A program made the position numbers and the translations under genes. A stretch of DNA of 7,148 nucleotides from positions 1 through 7,148 of the forward strand of contig JAEZDX010000169.1 in assembly GCA_023417975.1 (NCBI GenBank). Direction: 5' to 3'. Below, in pieces: positions 1-6,148 of the stretch. Within the stretch, counting starts at the first letter, position 1; each line of letters starts with the position of its first letter. The notes beneath the pieces were generated by a model. It was not told the DNA's origin. It did not search any database and worked only from the letters and a program-made list of their open reading frames with translations. Source of the stretch: Bacillota bacterium (lineage in GTDB: Bacteria; Bacillota; Clostridia; Clostridiales; Clostridiaceae).

Positions 1-2134
1 GCATATTATTTATCTGTATTATAGGTATTATCGAATAGAATTCATCCCAGGTTGACGGAACTTTAATACCTAATTCCTGAAATATGTCCTTTCTATAAAA
101 CAACATATTATAATTTTGAGTCTCCGGTAAGGCATAATAACCGCCTTCATATTCATAAGGTATCATAGCAGATGTTTGAAACCTCTTCGTTATATCTTTA
201 AAGTCCTTGAATTTGCTTAAATCTACCAAAGCTCCTCTCATAGCCAAGTTCACGGGTGTTTCCTTTGGAATGAGCATTGCTATGTCCGGTCCTTTACCTC
301 CTAACGTAGCCTGTACTAGAGTGTTGTTTGAGGTATCTACCAAACTTAAGTTAACATTTATACCTGTATTTGGAGTAAACAGATCGTCAACCATGCTTTT
401 TATAATATTTGCTTGATCTCTTCCTGCTCCAACCCAAACATTAATTGTTTTTTCATCATTTGAAACACTACCTACAGAATTAGTGTCTTCGAAGAAAGAA
501 TTAATAAAGGCTTTCGTTGAAAATGATACTTTATTGAATAAACTTGTTCCTATTTTGGGAAAACTCTTCTGTGATGAAGCTACTACGAGATAATCAATTT
601 CAAGCGGCTGTTCCTTCAGTCTCAAAACCCAATCAGACAGAGCACTCACATTAGACTTAAACTTGTCCAGTCTCTTTGGAATTGAATCCGGATCTTTTAT
701 AAAGCTTTCAAGCTGTGAAGCAACCTCTTCCAGATAAGAAGCTTCTGATCCGCTTCCTCCTGTTAACTTTGATACGAAGGCTTCCTCTTTTTTCATTGAA
801 GCACTTACTGTTTTGAAGCCATCCATCAAGCCCGGTATTTCTTCATCAAGATAGTAATCGTTATATGGATCCGGTGAAGCACCGGTTATCATTATAATTT
901 TTCGATACAAATAATTAAGCTGATATACATCGTTATCTACATTTCTTAAAGTATCCGCCATTTCTCCAAGGCTCACTTCAAGTTTTATTTCGTGTGTACC
1001 TTTAGTTAAGTAAAACTGATTCGGACTCTCATCCCCAACAGTTTTCATATACCAATTTGCCGAATATGGAAACTTAACATTTTCAGCCTCTTTAAAGGGC
1101 ACCTTTCCATCAATGTACAACTTTCTTACGGAATTCATTCCTCTTACAAAGTTCTGACGAGCCTTAATGCCAATATTATATAGTCCATCCTTCTCCACTG
1201 TAACCTTCCAAGTTATCCACTGACCCGGATACTTCCAGTTTACGGCACCTATAGTGTTAAGCCTTACCTTTGAAGGATCATTGGGCTCTGTGGCAGCATT
1301 TGATCTATCATACATAGGATATAAAGTTCCATGGGAAACTGTATTGGTATTTTCTCCTTGGACTTTATATACAAAACCATCAGGACCTGACTTGTATCCT
1401 TTTGCCTTATAATCATCCAAAACTTCCTTATAGGATGGATTAGCTTTTACTTGAAATAATTTCATAGAATCAATGGCAAGTGCTTCTCTTATACATTTGA
1501 GCCCAACCTTATGCTGACCTTTTTCAAAATAAAACTGAAGAGGTTCATTATACAATCCATCATTATCCTTGAAGGTTTCCTCTATCCACTGTGGAGTTTC
1601 ACCAAGCTTCGGTCTTATATCATTTCCTTTACTATCCCTCTGTATGGTCGTCTTATTTTTCCATATCCTATAAAAATGAAAATTCTCTGCAATATCAAAA
1701 GGAATCTCTCCATCGATATATATTCCTAATTCAATATCTCTTCCTTTGGCTGTCAGTGGTAAATAGCTGAGAGAGATATTATAAAATCCTGTTTCGGGAA
1801 CATTAACTTCCCACTCTACATATCCGCTTTCATTATCCCATTGCAAAACATCGCTTTTTCCGTTTAAGCTGCTTTGAATCCTTACATTGGCATCCTTAGC
1901 CGACTTGTAGGAGCTCCCTTTTATTGTAATTTCTTGTTCAGGTTTTGGAGCGTCTTTATGCTTATCTATGTATTTATCGTAGGTGTTCTCCTTAACAAAG
2001 CCGCTTAGCACCTTCTCTGTATCTCCCTGTGAGTTATTTTCAGCTTGAACTTTTGAATAATTTCCGGGAACAAAACCAGTAATCATTACAATAGTAATTA
2101 GAATGGTAATAATCTTCTTGCTTCTTAATCTCAT
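1..2134 (-). CDS. Large secreted ABC-type solute-binding protein with two N-terminal beta-sandwich modules (partial, C-terminus off the left edge)
   Basis: The frame is open from an ATG at 2134 to the window edge, giving 711 codons with no stop. The start follows AAAAGGG at 2143-2149 with 8 bases of spacing. The N-terminus is a signal peptide: basic RLRSKK, a hydrophobic core, then a likely signal peptidase I site VQA/EN near residue 31. There is no lipobox cysteine. Residues about 68-228 and 268-395 are two related beta-rich modules, each with a W-x-V-x-V strand, G-x-YNI, IDG-x-x-PF and AEN. Residues about 395-550 look helical. From about 558 a family 1 solute-binding domain begins (TINVWVGAGRD, GKGPDIAMLIP, YYALPETQNYNMLFYRKDIF) and runs off the edge. 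A full binding domain is about 400 residues, so the whole protein is probably 950-1000 residues. I recall similar large binding proteins from Paenibacillus and Clostridia. The role is inferred to be oligosaccharide capture for an ABC importer; permease genes may lie further left. Confidence 0.88.
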   Translation of the reverse strand, partial: MRLRSKKIITILITIVMITGFVPGNYSKVQAENNSQGDTEKVLSGFVKENTYDKYIDKHKDAPKPEQEITIKGSSYKSAKDANVRIQSSLNGKSDVLQWDNESGYVEWEVNVPETGFYNISLSYLPLTAKGRDIELGIYIDGEIPFDIAENFHFYRIWKNKTTIQRDSKGNDIRPKLGETPQWIEETFKDNDGLYNEPLQFYFEKGQHKVGLKCIREALAIDSMKLFQVKANPSYKEVLDDYKAKGYKSGPDGFVYKVQGENTNTVSHGTLYPMYDRSNAATEPNDPSKVRLNTIGAVNWKYPGQWITWKVTVEKDGLYNIGIKARQNFVRGMNSVRKLYIDGKVPFKEAENVKFPYSANWYMKTVGDESPNQFYLTKGTHEIKLEVSLGEMADTLRNVDNDVYQLNYLYRKIIMITGASPDPYNDYYLDEEIPGLMDGFKTVSASMKKEEAFVSKLTGGSGSEASYLEEVASQLESFIKDPDSIPKRLDKFKSNVSALSDWVLRLKEQPLEIDYLVVASSQKSFPKIGTSLFNKVSFSTKAFINSFFEDTNSVGSVSNDEKTINVWVGAGRDQANIIKSMVDDLFTPNTGINVNLSLVDTSNNTLVQATLGGKGPDIAMLIPKETPVNLAMRGALVDLSKFKDFKDITKRFQTSAMIPYEYEGGYYALPETQNYNMLFYRKDIFQELGIKVPSTWDEFYSIIPIIQINNM

Positions 2135-2162
2135 TTCATACACCCTTTTCAAAAGTAATAAC

Positions 2163-2176
2163 AAATGATATCATTT
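2163..2176. promoter_or_regulatory. 14-bp perfect palindrome in the leader of the large binding-protein gene
   Basis: AAATGATATCATTT reads the same on both strands. It lies 28 bases upstream of the ATG at 2134 and just upstream of its ribosome binding site. It could be an operator for a dimeric repressor, or chance symmetry in AT-rich DNA. No second copy was seen in the window. Confidence 0.25.
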
Positions 2177-2239
2177 CCTGTAACCATTTTCATCGCAAAA
2201 TAATTATATCTTGTATATCGTTTACTTTCATCCCGCAAG

Positions 2240-2245
2240 ATTATA
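2240..2245 (-). promoter_or_regulatory. Candidate -10 box for the large binding-protein gene
   Basis: The minus strand carries a perfect TATAAT, which would start transcription near 2233 and give a leader of about 100 bases. It lies downstream of the terminator of the preceding gene, where a promoter would be needed. The hexamer 17 bases upstream (CCTATA) is a poor -35 box, so either an activator is needed or this is chance AT-rich sequence. Confidence 0.3.
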
Positions 2246-2285
2246 GTATAAATACGTAAAAATATAGGTGTTATAAATTAAGTTA

Positions 2286-2320
2286 AAAATGGCAGAGGAT
2301 TACTTATCCTCTGCCATTTT
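2286..2320 (-). terminator. Intrinsic terminator after the CBM9-type binding-protein gene
   Basis: A perfect 15-bp stem (2286-2300 with 2306-2320) closes a 5-base loop. On the minus strand it is followed by TTTTT and then AACTTAATTTAT. It begins about 70 bases past the stop codon of the 2391-4292 gene. The T tract is short and interrupted, so some read-through into the next binding-protein gene is possible. The symmetric stem also has a T-rich stretch on the plus side, but no plus-strand gene ends here. Confidence 0.8.
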
Positions 2321-2390
2321 CATTACCTTTATTTTTTTGCCATTTATTCAAGAAACATGGCAAAACTCTCTTTGTCAAATCGAATAACTT

Positions 2391-4292
2391 CTATTTAAAA
2401 TTCACTATTCCAAACCTGCTTGGGTTATTGTAGGAAGAATCTTGATCAGGGTTCCAAGAAGAATAACCTTTTCTCTTTCCAAATAACTCTGCATCATTTA
2501 CATGAACATTAAATCCCATGGAAATTCCCGGATTTGCTTTTGCTTCCTTAAATTTATATGCAGCCTCTACAACATACCCGCCGCTTACCTTTTTAACGGC
2601 TGAAATCAATGCAGTACTTCTATTATTCCATGCAGGACCATCGCCCGTCATGACTCCGTCAGCACCAATTCTAAGTTGCACCGTATTACTGTCATAGCTA
2701 TTCCCCTGAGATTTGTTCTCATCGATATATATTTCTATAGAATCGCATTCCCATGGATCGGTATTTTCTGTCATTACTTTCTTGTCACTTACTTTTGCCA
2801 ATACATATATAGTATCCGTATCATACAGCAGCTTCACCTTTGCTGTAGCGATATCAGAAGTAGTTTTTTCTCCGTCTGTTGATATTTCTTGTGCTTCCTT
2901 CCATATATCTTCTATTTCCCCATCAATTTTAGGTTGTCCTCTATAGGCATCCACTTCTTTATGCTTAAGTTGTGTTTTTCCCGTTGCAATATCAATTTCA
3001 TTATTCCAAAGTGCATAATGCTTTTCTATTTCACTTTCTGCAGATACACCATCAACTCTCATATGAGACCAGAACCTCCACCTGTCATTTCCTATATTGC
3101 CCACTCCTGAAAAGAAGCTATATACATACTTAAGCTTCTTAAGTTCTTTACTCATTTCTATCTCTTGGCTTTTCCAGCCTCTGTCACTAATATTAGCTTC
3201 TTCTGAAAGCTTTTGAATATTTGGATCTAATTCAGCAGCTCTTAATTCCGACAGAAATGCCGCTGCTGCTTCAGTATTTTTCGATCCCTTTGGTATCATC
3301 CAAATATTAGCACCGCCTCCCACATAATAATCATATGATTTGGGATATCTCGGTGCAGGCACAAAACTGCATTGCCCCTTTTTCATCATGTCTGACCACC
3401 AAACTGTGTCAGCCCATATAGCACCCATACACATTGCAATCTTGCCTCCTGAAAAATCTGTCATATATCCATTTAAATCCGGTTGTATAATATTATATTT
3501 ACTCGGACCAGTTTCCTGAAAAAATCTCAATGCATTTATTACATCTGGATTTTTTAGATTATTTTCAATTACACCGGCTTTTCCGTTAATTTTCAACAAA
3601 TCATTTCCCGTTGAGGCAATAATCGATTCAGGTCCGGTAGACATTCCCCATATGTCAATTTTATTGTCACCATCCGTATCTTTAGTCATTTTTATTGCTA
3701 AATCTCTAAAAGTATCCCAGTTCCAATTTCCTTGCTTATAAAAATCATAAGGAGTCTCTAAACCATATTTTTTAAATAATTCTTTGTTATACCATACTAC
3801 ATCCACCGGACCTTTACTTATAACAACAAAGTTATGCTTTCCCTTCCATTCTATTGCATCATACGCATCTTTTACATCCTTCCACATAGGATCTTTTAGG
3901 TTAATTAAATCGTCTATAGGCTGTGCATATCCATTTAGTGAAAATTGAGGAAATCCATCTACTGGCTGATAAATATCCGGAGGATTTCCCGACACCATCA
4001 TTGATGCAAGTTTACCTTGCTTTTCTGAGTATGGGGCGTATAAGATTGTGACTTTGCTATTATATTTCTTTTCATAATTTTTAATTGCAGCACTCAAGGC
4101 CGTCTGCTTATCCGAATTTCTCAGCTCATCTTCCTGCCAATCACTCAGGTAAACCAAGTCTGAGAACCTTTTTTCAGAATTAATGCTTATATTTTCTATA
4201 TTTTGTTCTCCTTTACTATAATCACATGCCGACACATTTACGAACATGGCAGTTAACAAGACTACAGTAAGTAGCAGCTTACTTTTTTGCAT
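2391..4292 (-). CDS. Sugar ABC transporter substrate-binding lipoprotein with C-terminal CBM9-like module
   Basis: This 633-residue extracellular lipoprotein should capture a sugar for an ABC importer. The ATG at 4292 has GAGGTG 6 bases upstream and is followed directly by a lipoprotein signal peptide with lipobox V-S-A-C (Cys23). A TTG at 4340 would add 16 residues without a convincing ribosome site. Residues about 35-430 are a family 1 solute-binding domain (for example VSGNPPDIYQ, WYNKELFKKYGLETPYDF). It includes a calcium-loop-like D205-x-D207-x-D209-x-x-x-D213. Residues about 445-633 match the CBM9 family: KIDGEIEDIW (455-464), VKLLYDTDTIYVLAKVSD (486-503), D517-S-I-E-I-Y-I-D524, GGYVVEAAY (571-579) and a late GYSSWNP (609-615). 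W514, W555 and W613 could stack on sugar. Ordinary sugar-binding proteins are about 400-450 residues, so the module is an addition. The gene has its own promoter candidates and is flanked by terminators. The ligand is unknown; the nearby alpha-galactosidase suggests galactosides. Confidence 0.93.
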   Translation of the reverse strand: MQKSKLLLTVVLLTAMFVNVSACDYSKGEQNIENISINSEKRFSDLVYLSDWQEDELRNSDKQTALSAAIKNYEKKYNSKVTILYAPYSEKQGKLASMMVSGNPPDIYQPVDGFPQFSLNGYAQPIDDLINLKDPMWKDVKDAYDAIEWKGKHNFVVISKGPVDVVWYNKELFKKYGLETPYDFYKQGNWNWDTFRDLAIKMTKDTDGDNKIDIWGMSTGPESIIASTGNDLLKINGKAGVIENNLKNPDVINALRFFQETGPSKYNIIQPDLNGYMTDFSGGKIAMCMGAIWADTVWWSDMMKKGQCSFVPAPRYPKSYDYYVGGGANIWMIPKGSKNTEAAAAFLSELRAAELDPNIQKLSEEANISDRGWKSQEIEMSKELKKLKYVYSFFSGVGNIGNDRWRFWSHMRVDGVSAESEIEKHYALWNNEIDIATGKTQLKHKEVDAYRGQPKIDGEIEDIWKEAQEISTDGEKTTSDIATAKVKLLYDTDTIYVLAKVSDKKVMTENTDPWECDSIEIYIDENKSQGNSYDSNTVQLRIGADGVMTGDGPAWNNRSTALISAVKKVSGGYVVEAAYKFKEAKANPGISMGFNVHVNDAELFGKRKGYSSWNPDQDSSYNNPSRFGIVNFK

Positions 4293-4298
4293 TTTTAG

Positions 4299-4305
4299 CA
4301 CCTCT
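4299..4305 (-). promoter_or_regulatory. Ribosome binding site that sets the start of the CBM9-type binding protein
   Basis: AGAGGTG on the minus strand sits 6 bases before the ATG at 4292. It supports that start over the upstream in-frame TTG at 4340, and it places the signal peptide exactly at the N-terminus. Confidence 0.8.
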
Positions 4306-4330
4306 TTTATAGTAGTAACCTCATATTTAT

Positions 4331-4359
4331 ATTGTAACAATACTCGGAGACAGCTTCAA
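4331..4359 (-). promoter_or_regulatory. Proximal sigma-A-like promoter candidate for the CBM9-type binding protein
   Basis: On the minus strand TTGAAG (4354-4359) and TACAAT (4331-4336) are separated by exactly 17 bases. Transcription would start near 4324 and leave a leader of about 32 bases that includes the ribosome binding site. A tandem TTAATGAT repeat lies immediately upstream of the -35 box. Confidence 0.5.
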
Positions 4360-4362
4360 ACC

Positions 4363-4380
4363 ATCATTAATAATCATTAA
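4363..4380 (-). repeat. Tandem TTAATGAT repeat upstream of the proximal promoter
   Basis: TTAATGAT occurs twice on the minus strand (4373-4380 and 4363-4370) with a 10-base period, about one helical turn, ending 3 bases before the -35 hexamer. This is where a transcription activator would bind. The sequence is AT-rich, so chance is possible. Confidence 0.35.
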
Positions 4381-4418
4381 AACGTATACATAAATATATA
4401 TTACATGTACTTAATTAT

Positions 4419-4447
4419 ATAATAAACATAGCTGTACCTTTTCTCAA
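4419..4447 (-). promoter_or_regulatory. Distal sigma-A-like promoter candidate for the CBM9-type binding protein
   Basis: TTGAGA (4442-4447) and TATTAT (4419-4424) on the minus strand each match the consensus at five of six positions and are 17 bases apart. Transcription would start near 4412 and give a leader of about 120 bases. It is downstream of the terminator at 4528-4562, which fits an independent transcription unit. Confidence 0.5.
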
Positions 4448-4527
4448 CCCTATAAATTATAGTGAATATACTGAAAATTTTATTACCTCCCAAATATATG
4501 GTAAATGACTATTAAAAAAGCCTAACT

Positions 4528-4562
4528 AAAAAAAATACCGGATTCCTTTCATGAATCCGGTA
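4528..4562 (-). terminator. Strong intrinsic terminator of the galactosidase and small-protein transcript
   Basis: A perfect 10-bp stem, TACCGGATTC at 4536-4545 paired with 4553-4562, closes a 7-base loop. On the minus strand it is followed directly by a run of eight T residues. It starts 15 bases after the stop codon of the small cysteine-rich protein and clearly separates this transcript from the binding-protein gene. Confidence 0.93.
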
Positions 4563-4577
4563 CTCTCTTATTAAATA

Positions 4578-4781
4578 TTAGCGAAACAACGTACAATTTC
4601 CTGATTCCCTATAGTATTTAATCCTCTCCTCAATGGGTTTACGTCCGCATTTCAGCTTTACTCCAAGGCAATCTATGCATAGAAATTCTTTAGCATTTCT
4701 GGAGATAAGCTTCATATATATAGCTATATCGTCCCCTTTGAGATCAACTCCGCATTCCATGCAGGTTTTATTGTTTCCCAC
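4578..4781 (-). CDS. Small cysteine-rich, zinc-ribbon-like protein of unknown function
   Basis: This 67-residue protein has two C-x-x-C pairs (C7/C10 and C35/C38), 24 residues apart, plus C45 and C63. The paired knuckles suggest binding of one zinc ion. The rest looks like a helix (IEERIKYYRESG) ending in CTLF. There is no signal peptide, so it should be cytoplasmic. It starts at GTG on the base after the TAA of the alpha-galactosidase (TAAGTG). A GGTG within the end of the galactosidase gene is 6 bases upstream, so translation is probably coupled. An internal ATG at codon 8 would cut off the first knuckle cysteine and has no clear ribosome site. I recall similar small proteins with CIDC and a GCTLF-like tail in Firmicutes, without a known function. 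A regulatory or nucleic-acid-binding role is possible but unsupported. Confidence 0.8.
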   Translation of the reverse strand: MGNNKTCMECGVDLKGDDIAIYMKLISRNAKEFLCIDCLGVKLKCGRKPIEERIKYYRESGNCTLFR

Positions 4782-5945
4782 TTATTTCACCAGCTTTGCA
4801 CGTACAACTATGCAGTCATGAGCGGGTACTACAGGAGCAAATCTTTCTTTAAAGACACCTAATTCTTTATGCTCCCAGCAGTCATACATGGATAATGAAA
4901 AACCTGAAGCATAAGGGAGTCCCATATCCCAGAACTGTAGTGACAACTCCCTTTGAGTATCACTAAGGTTAAAAAAGCCTATGGCCAGATCTCCATCAGT
5001 CAGCACCTTAACTAGCATAAATACATCTTCTGTATGAAACCACTGAGGTTCCGGTTTAATTCTATAAGCCCCGCGGCATTCTATGTCCTGATTAATGGCA
5101 ATTAAATCACTATTTAATAAAATATCCTTTGTAATTTTGCTGGCGTTTCTCACATCACAGCCTATCATGAGAGGTGATCCCATAATGCTCCATAAGGAAA
5201 AATGCGTTTTATATTCATTATCACTGCAGCCGCCAATTTGAGCACCAATCCAACCGTTATTACTTCCGCCATACATACCGACAACAAGCATATCCATATC
5301 ATTATGGCAATAGGCTCCTGTATAACATTCTTTATCAAGCTGGGATATAGCTAATTTCTTTATGGAATCCCAATTATCCTGTATGTCACCTGTAGACCTA
5401 AACATATGTGCACCGGATTCGCGAATCCACTGATAAACATTGTCCTCTCCCCAATTGCAGGCAGAAAATAATATATCACGTCCGCAATTTTTAAGAGCAA
5501 TGCTCATTCTTTTATAAAGTAATTCTCCTGACATTTGTCTTGGCTTAAAGCAGTAATCATATTTTAAATAGTCTACTCCCCATTCTGCCAATGATTCAGC
5601 ATCTTGAAATTCGTGTTCGAAGCTTCCTGGGTATCCTGCACACGTATGTGTTCCTACACAAGAATACATACCAAATTTTAAGCCCTTAGAATGTATATAG
5701 TCTCCAAGTGCTTTCATTCCGCTTGGGAATTTCTCAGGATCAGCTACCAACCTTCCTTCTTTATCTCTTTCCTTCAAACTCCAGCAGTCATCTATAACAA
5801 TGTACTCATACCCTGCCTTTTTATATCCCTCTGCTGAAAGAATATCAGCCACATCTTTAATGAGTTGTTCGTTTATATCCCAGGTAAATGTATTCCATGA
5901 ATTCCACCCCATAGGTGGTGTTGCGCCTAATCGTATTTTTTCCAT
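4782..5945 (-). CDS. GH27 alpha-galactosidase, cytoplasmic
   Basis: This 387-residue enzyme should hydrolyse terminal alpha-D-galactose from oligosaccharides. The N-terminal part, about residues 5-283, is the GH27 (beta/alpha)8 barrel: TPPMGWNSWN (9-18), galactose-binding D52-D53 in IDDCW, nucleophile D130 in YLKYDYC, CNWGED (163-168), and acid/base D187 in RSTGDIQDNW. These assignments rest on alignment by eye to human alpha-galactosidase A D92/D93, D170 and D231. After INQD the C-terminal 100 residues form the usual beta-sandwich (DLAIGFFN, YDCWEHKELG, PAHDCIVV). Keeping D52 argues against the beta-L-arabinopyranosidase branch, where I recall that position changes to Ile. No signal peptide is present, so imported oligosaccharides are the likely substrates. 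The ATG at 5945 is chosen because GGATGGTG lies 6 bases upstream; an ATG at 5957 lacks such a site. The small protein gene follows without a gap. Confidence 0.96.
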   Translation of the reverse strand: MEKIRLGATPPMGWNSWNTFTWDINEQLIKDVADILSAEGYKKAGYEYIVIDDCWSLKERDKEGRLVADPEKFPSGMKALGDYIHSKGLKFGMYSCVGTHTCAGYPGSFEHEFQDAESLAEWGVDYLKYDYCFKPRQMSGELLYKRMSIALKNCGRDILFSACNWGEDNVYQWIRESGAHMFRSTGDIQDNWDSIKKLAISQLDKECYTGAYCHNDMDMLVVGMYGGSNNGWIGAQIGGCSDNEYKTHFSLWSIMGSPLMIGCDVRNASKITKDILLNSDLIAINQDIECRGAYRIKPEPQWFHTEDVFMLVKVLTDGDLAIGFFNLSDTQRELSLQFWDMGLPYASGFSLSMYDCWEHKELGVFKERFAPVVPAHDCIVVRAKLVK

Positions 5946-5950
5946 ATGTA

Positions 5951-5959
5951 TCACCATCC
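5951..5959 (-). promoter_or_regulatory. Ribosome binding site that sets the alpha-galactosidase start
   Basis: GGATGGTGA on the minus strand places GGTG 6 bases before the ATG at 5945. The in-frame ATG at 5957 lies inside this site and has no ribosome site of its own. Confidence 0.65.
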
Positions 5960-5998
5960 ATAATTATTATTTAAACTTCACACCAGGTACTCAAACCT

Positions 5999-6027
5999 AT
6001 TATAGTCAACCTCTGTACAAATGTTGC
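5999..6027 (-). promoter_or_regulatory. Candidate promoter of the alpha-galactosidase gene
   Basis: A perfect TATAAT lies at 5999-6004 on the minus strand and would start transcription near 5992, with a leader of about 47 bases. The hexamer 17 bases upstream, GCAACA at 6022-6027, matches the -35 consensus at only three positions. A good -10 with a weak -35 suggests an activator-dependent promoter, consistent with the repeated motifs just upstream. A second pair (TTGAGT/AATAAT, 5966-5994) would start too close to the ribosome binding site. Confidence 0.45.
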
Positions 6028-6028
6028 A

Positions 6029-6087
6029 CTACATAAATATTAAATCACATATTGACGCTTTCACATATAGTTACATGTTGTTTACAT
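6029..6087. repeat. Array of five TNACAT motifs upstream of the alpha-galactosidase promoter
   Basis: On the plus strand CTACAT (6029), TCACAT (6045), TCACAT (6061), TTACAT (6071) and TTACAT (6082) recur in one orientation, with steps of 16, 16, 10 and 11 bases. The array covers the stretch just upstream of the weak -35 box, where an activator or repressor would bind. The motif is short and the DNA AT-rich, so binding-site function is inference. Confidence 0.35.
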
Positions 6088-6148
6088 ATGGTCAATTGTT
6101 GTATTTTTATTTATATAAAATAGTACTTCATCTTATTTAGCATACTTT

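Noticed and set aside
207..416. Plus-strand open frame of 69 codons
   Set aside because: It is antisense to the solute-binding domain of the large binding protein, which is clearly coding on the minus strand. No ribosome site or family match supports it.
1511..1729. Plus-strand open frame of 72 codons
   Set aside because: It is antisense to the first beta-sandwich module of the large binding protein and has no independent support.
2676..3110. Three overlapping plus-strand open frames
   Set aside because: They lie opposite the CBM9 module and the end of the binding domain, where the minus-strand frame matches known families residue by residue.
4293..4340. A longer start for the CBM9-type binding protein at TTG 4340
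   Set aside because: It would put 16 extra residues before a complete lipoprotein signal peptide. The ATG at 4292 has AGAGGTG at the right distance.
4633..4821. Plus-strand open frame opposite the small cysteine-rich gene
   Set aside because: The minus-strand frame has paired C-x-x-C motifs and a coupled start. The plus-strand frame has no comparable support.
4782..5945. Beta-L-arabinopyranosidase instead of alpha-galactosidase
   Set aside because: The galactose-recognising Asp pair D52-D53 is kept in IDDCW, which favours alpha-galactosidase.
6100..6148. Possible terminator after the esterase gene
   Set aside because: Only an imperfect A/T-only pairing can be drawn, with no GC-rich stem, so I do not call a terminator here.
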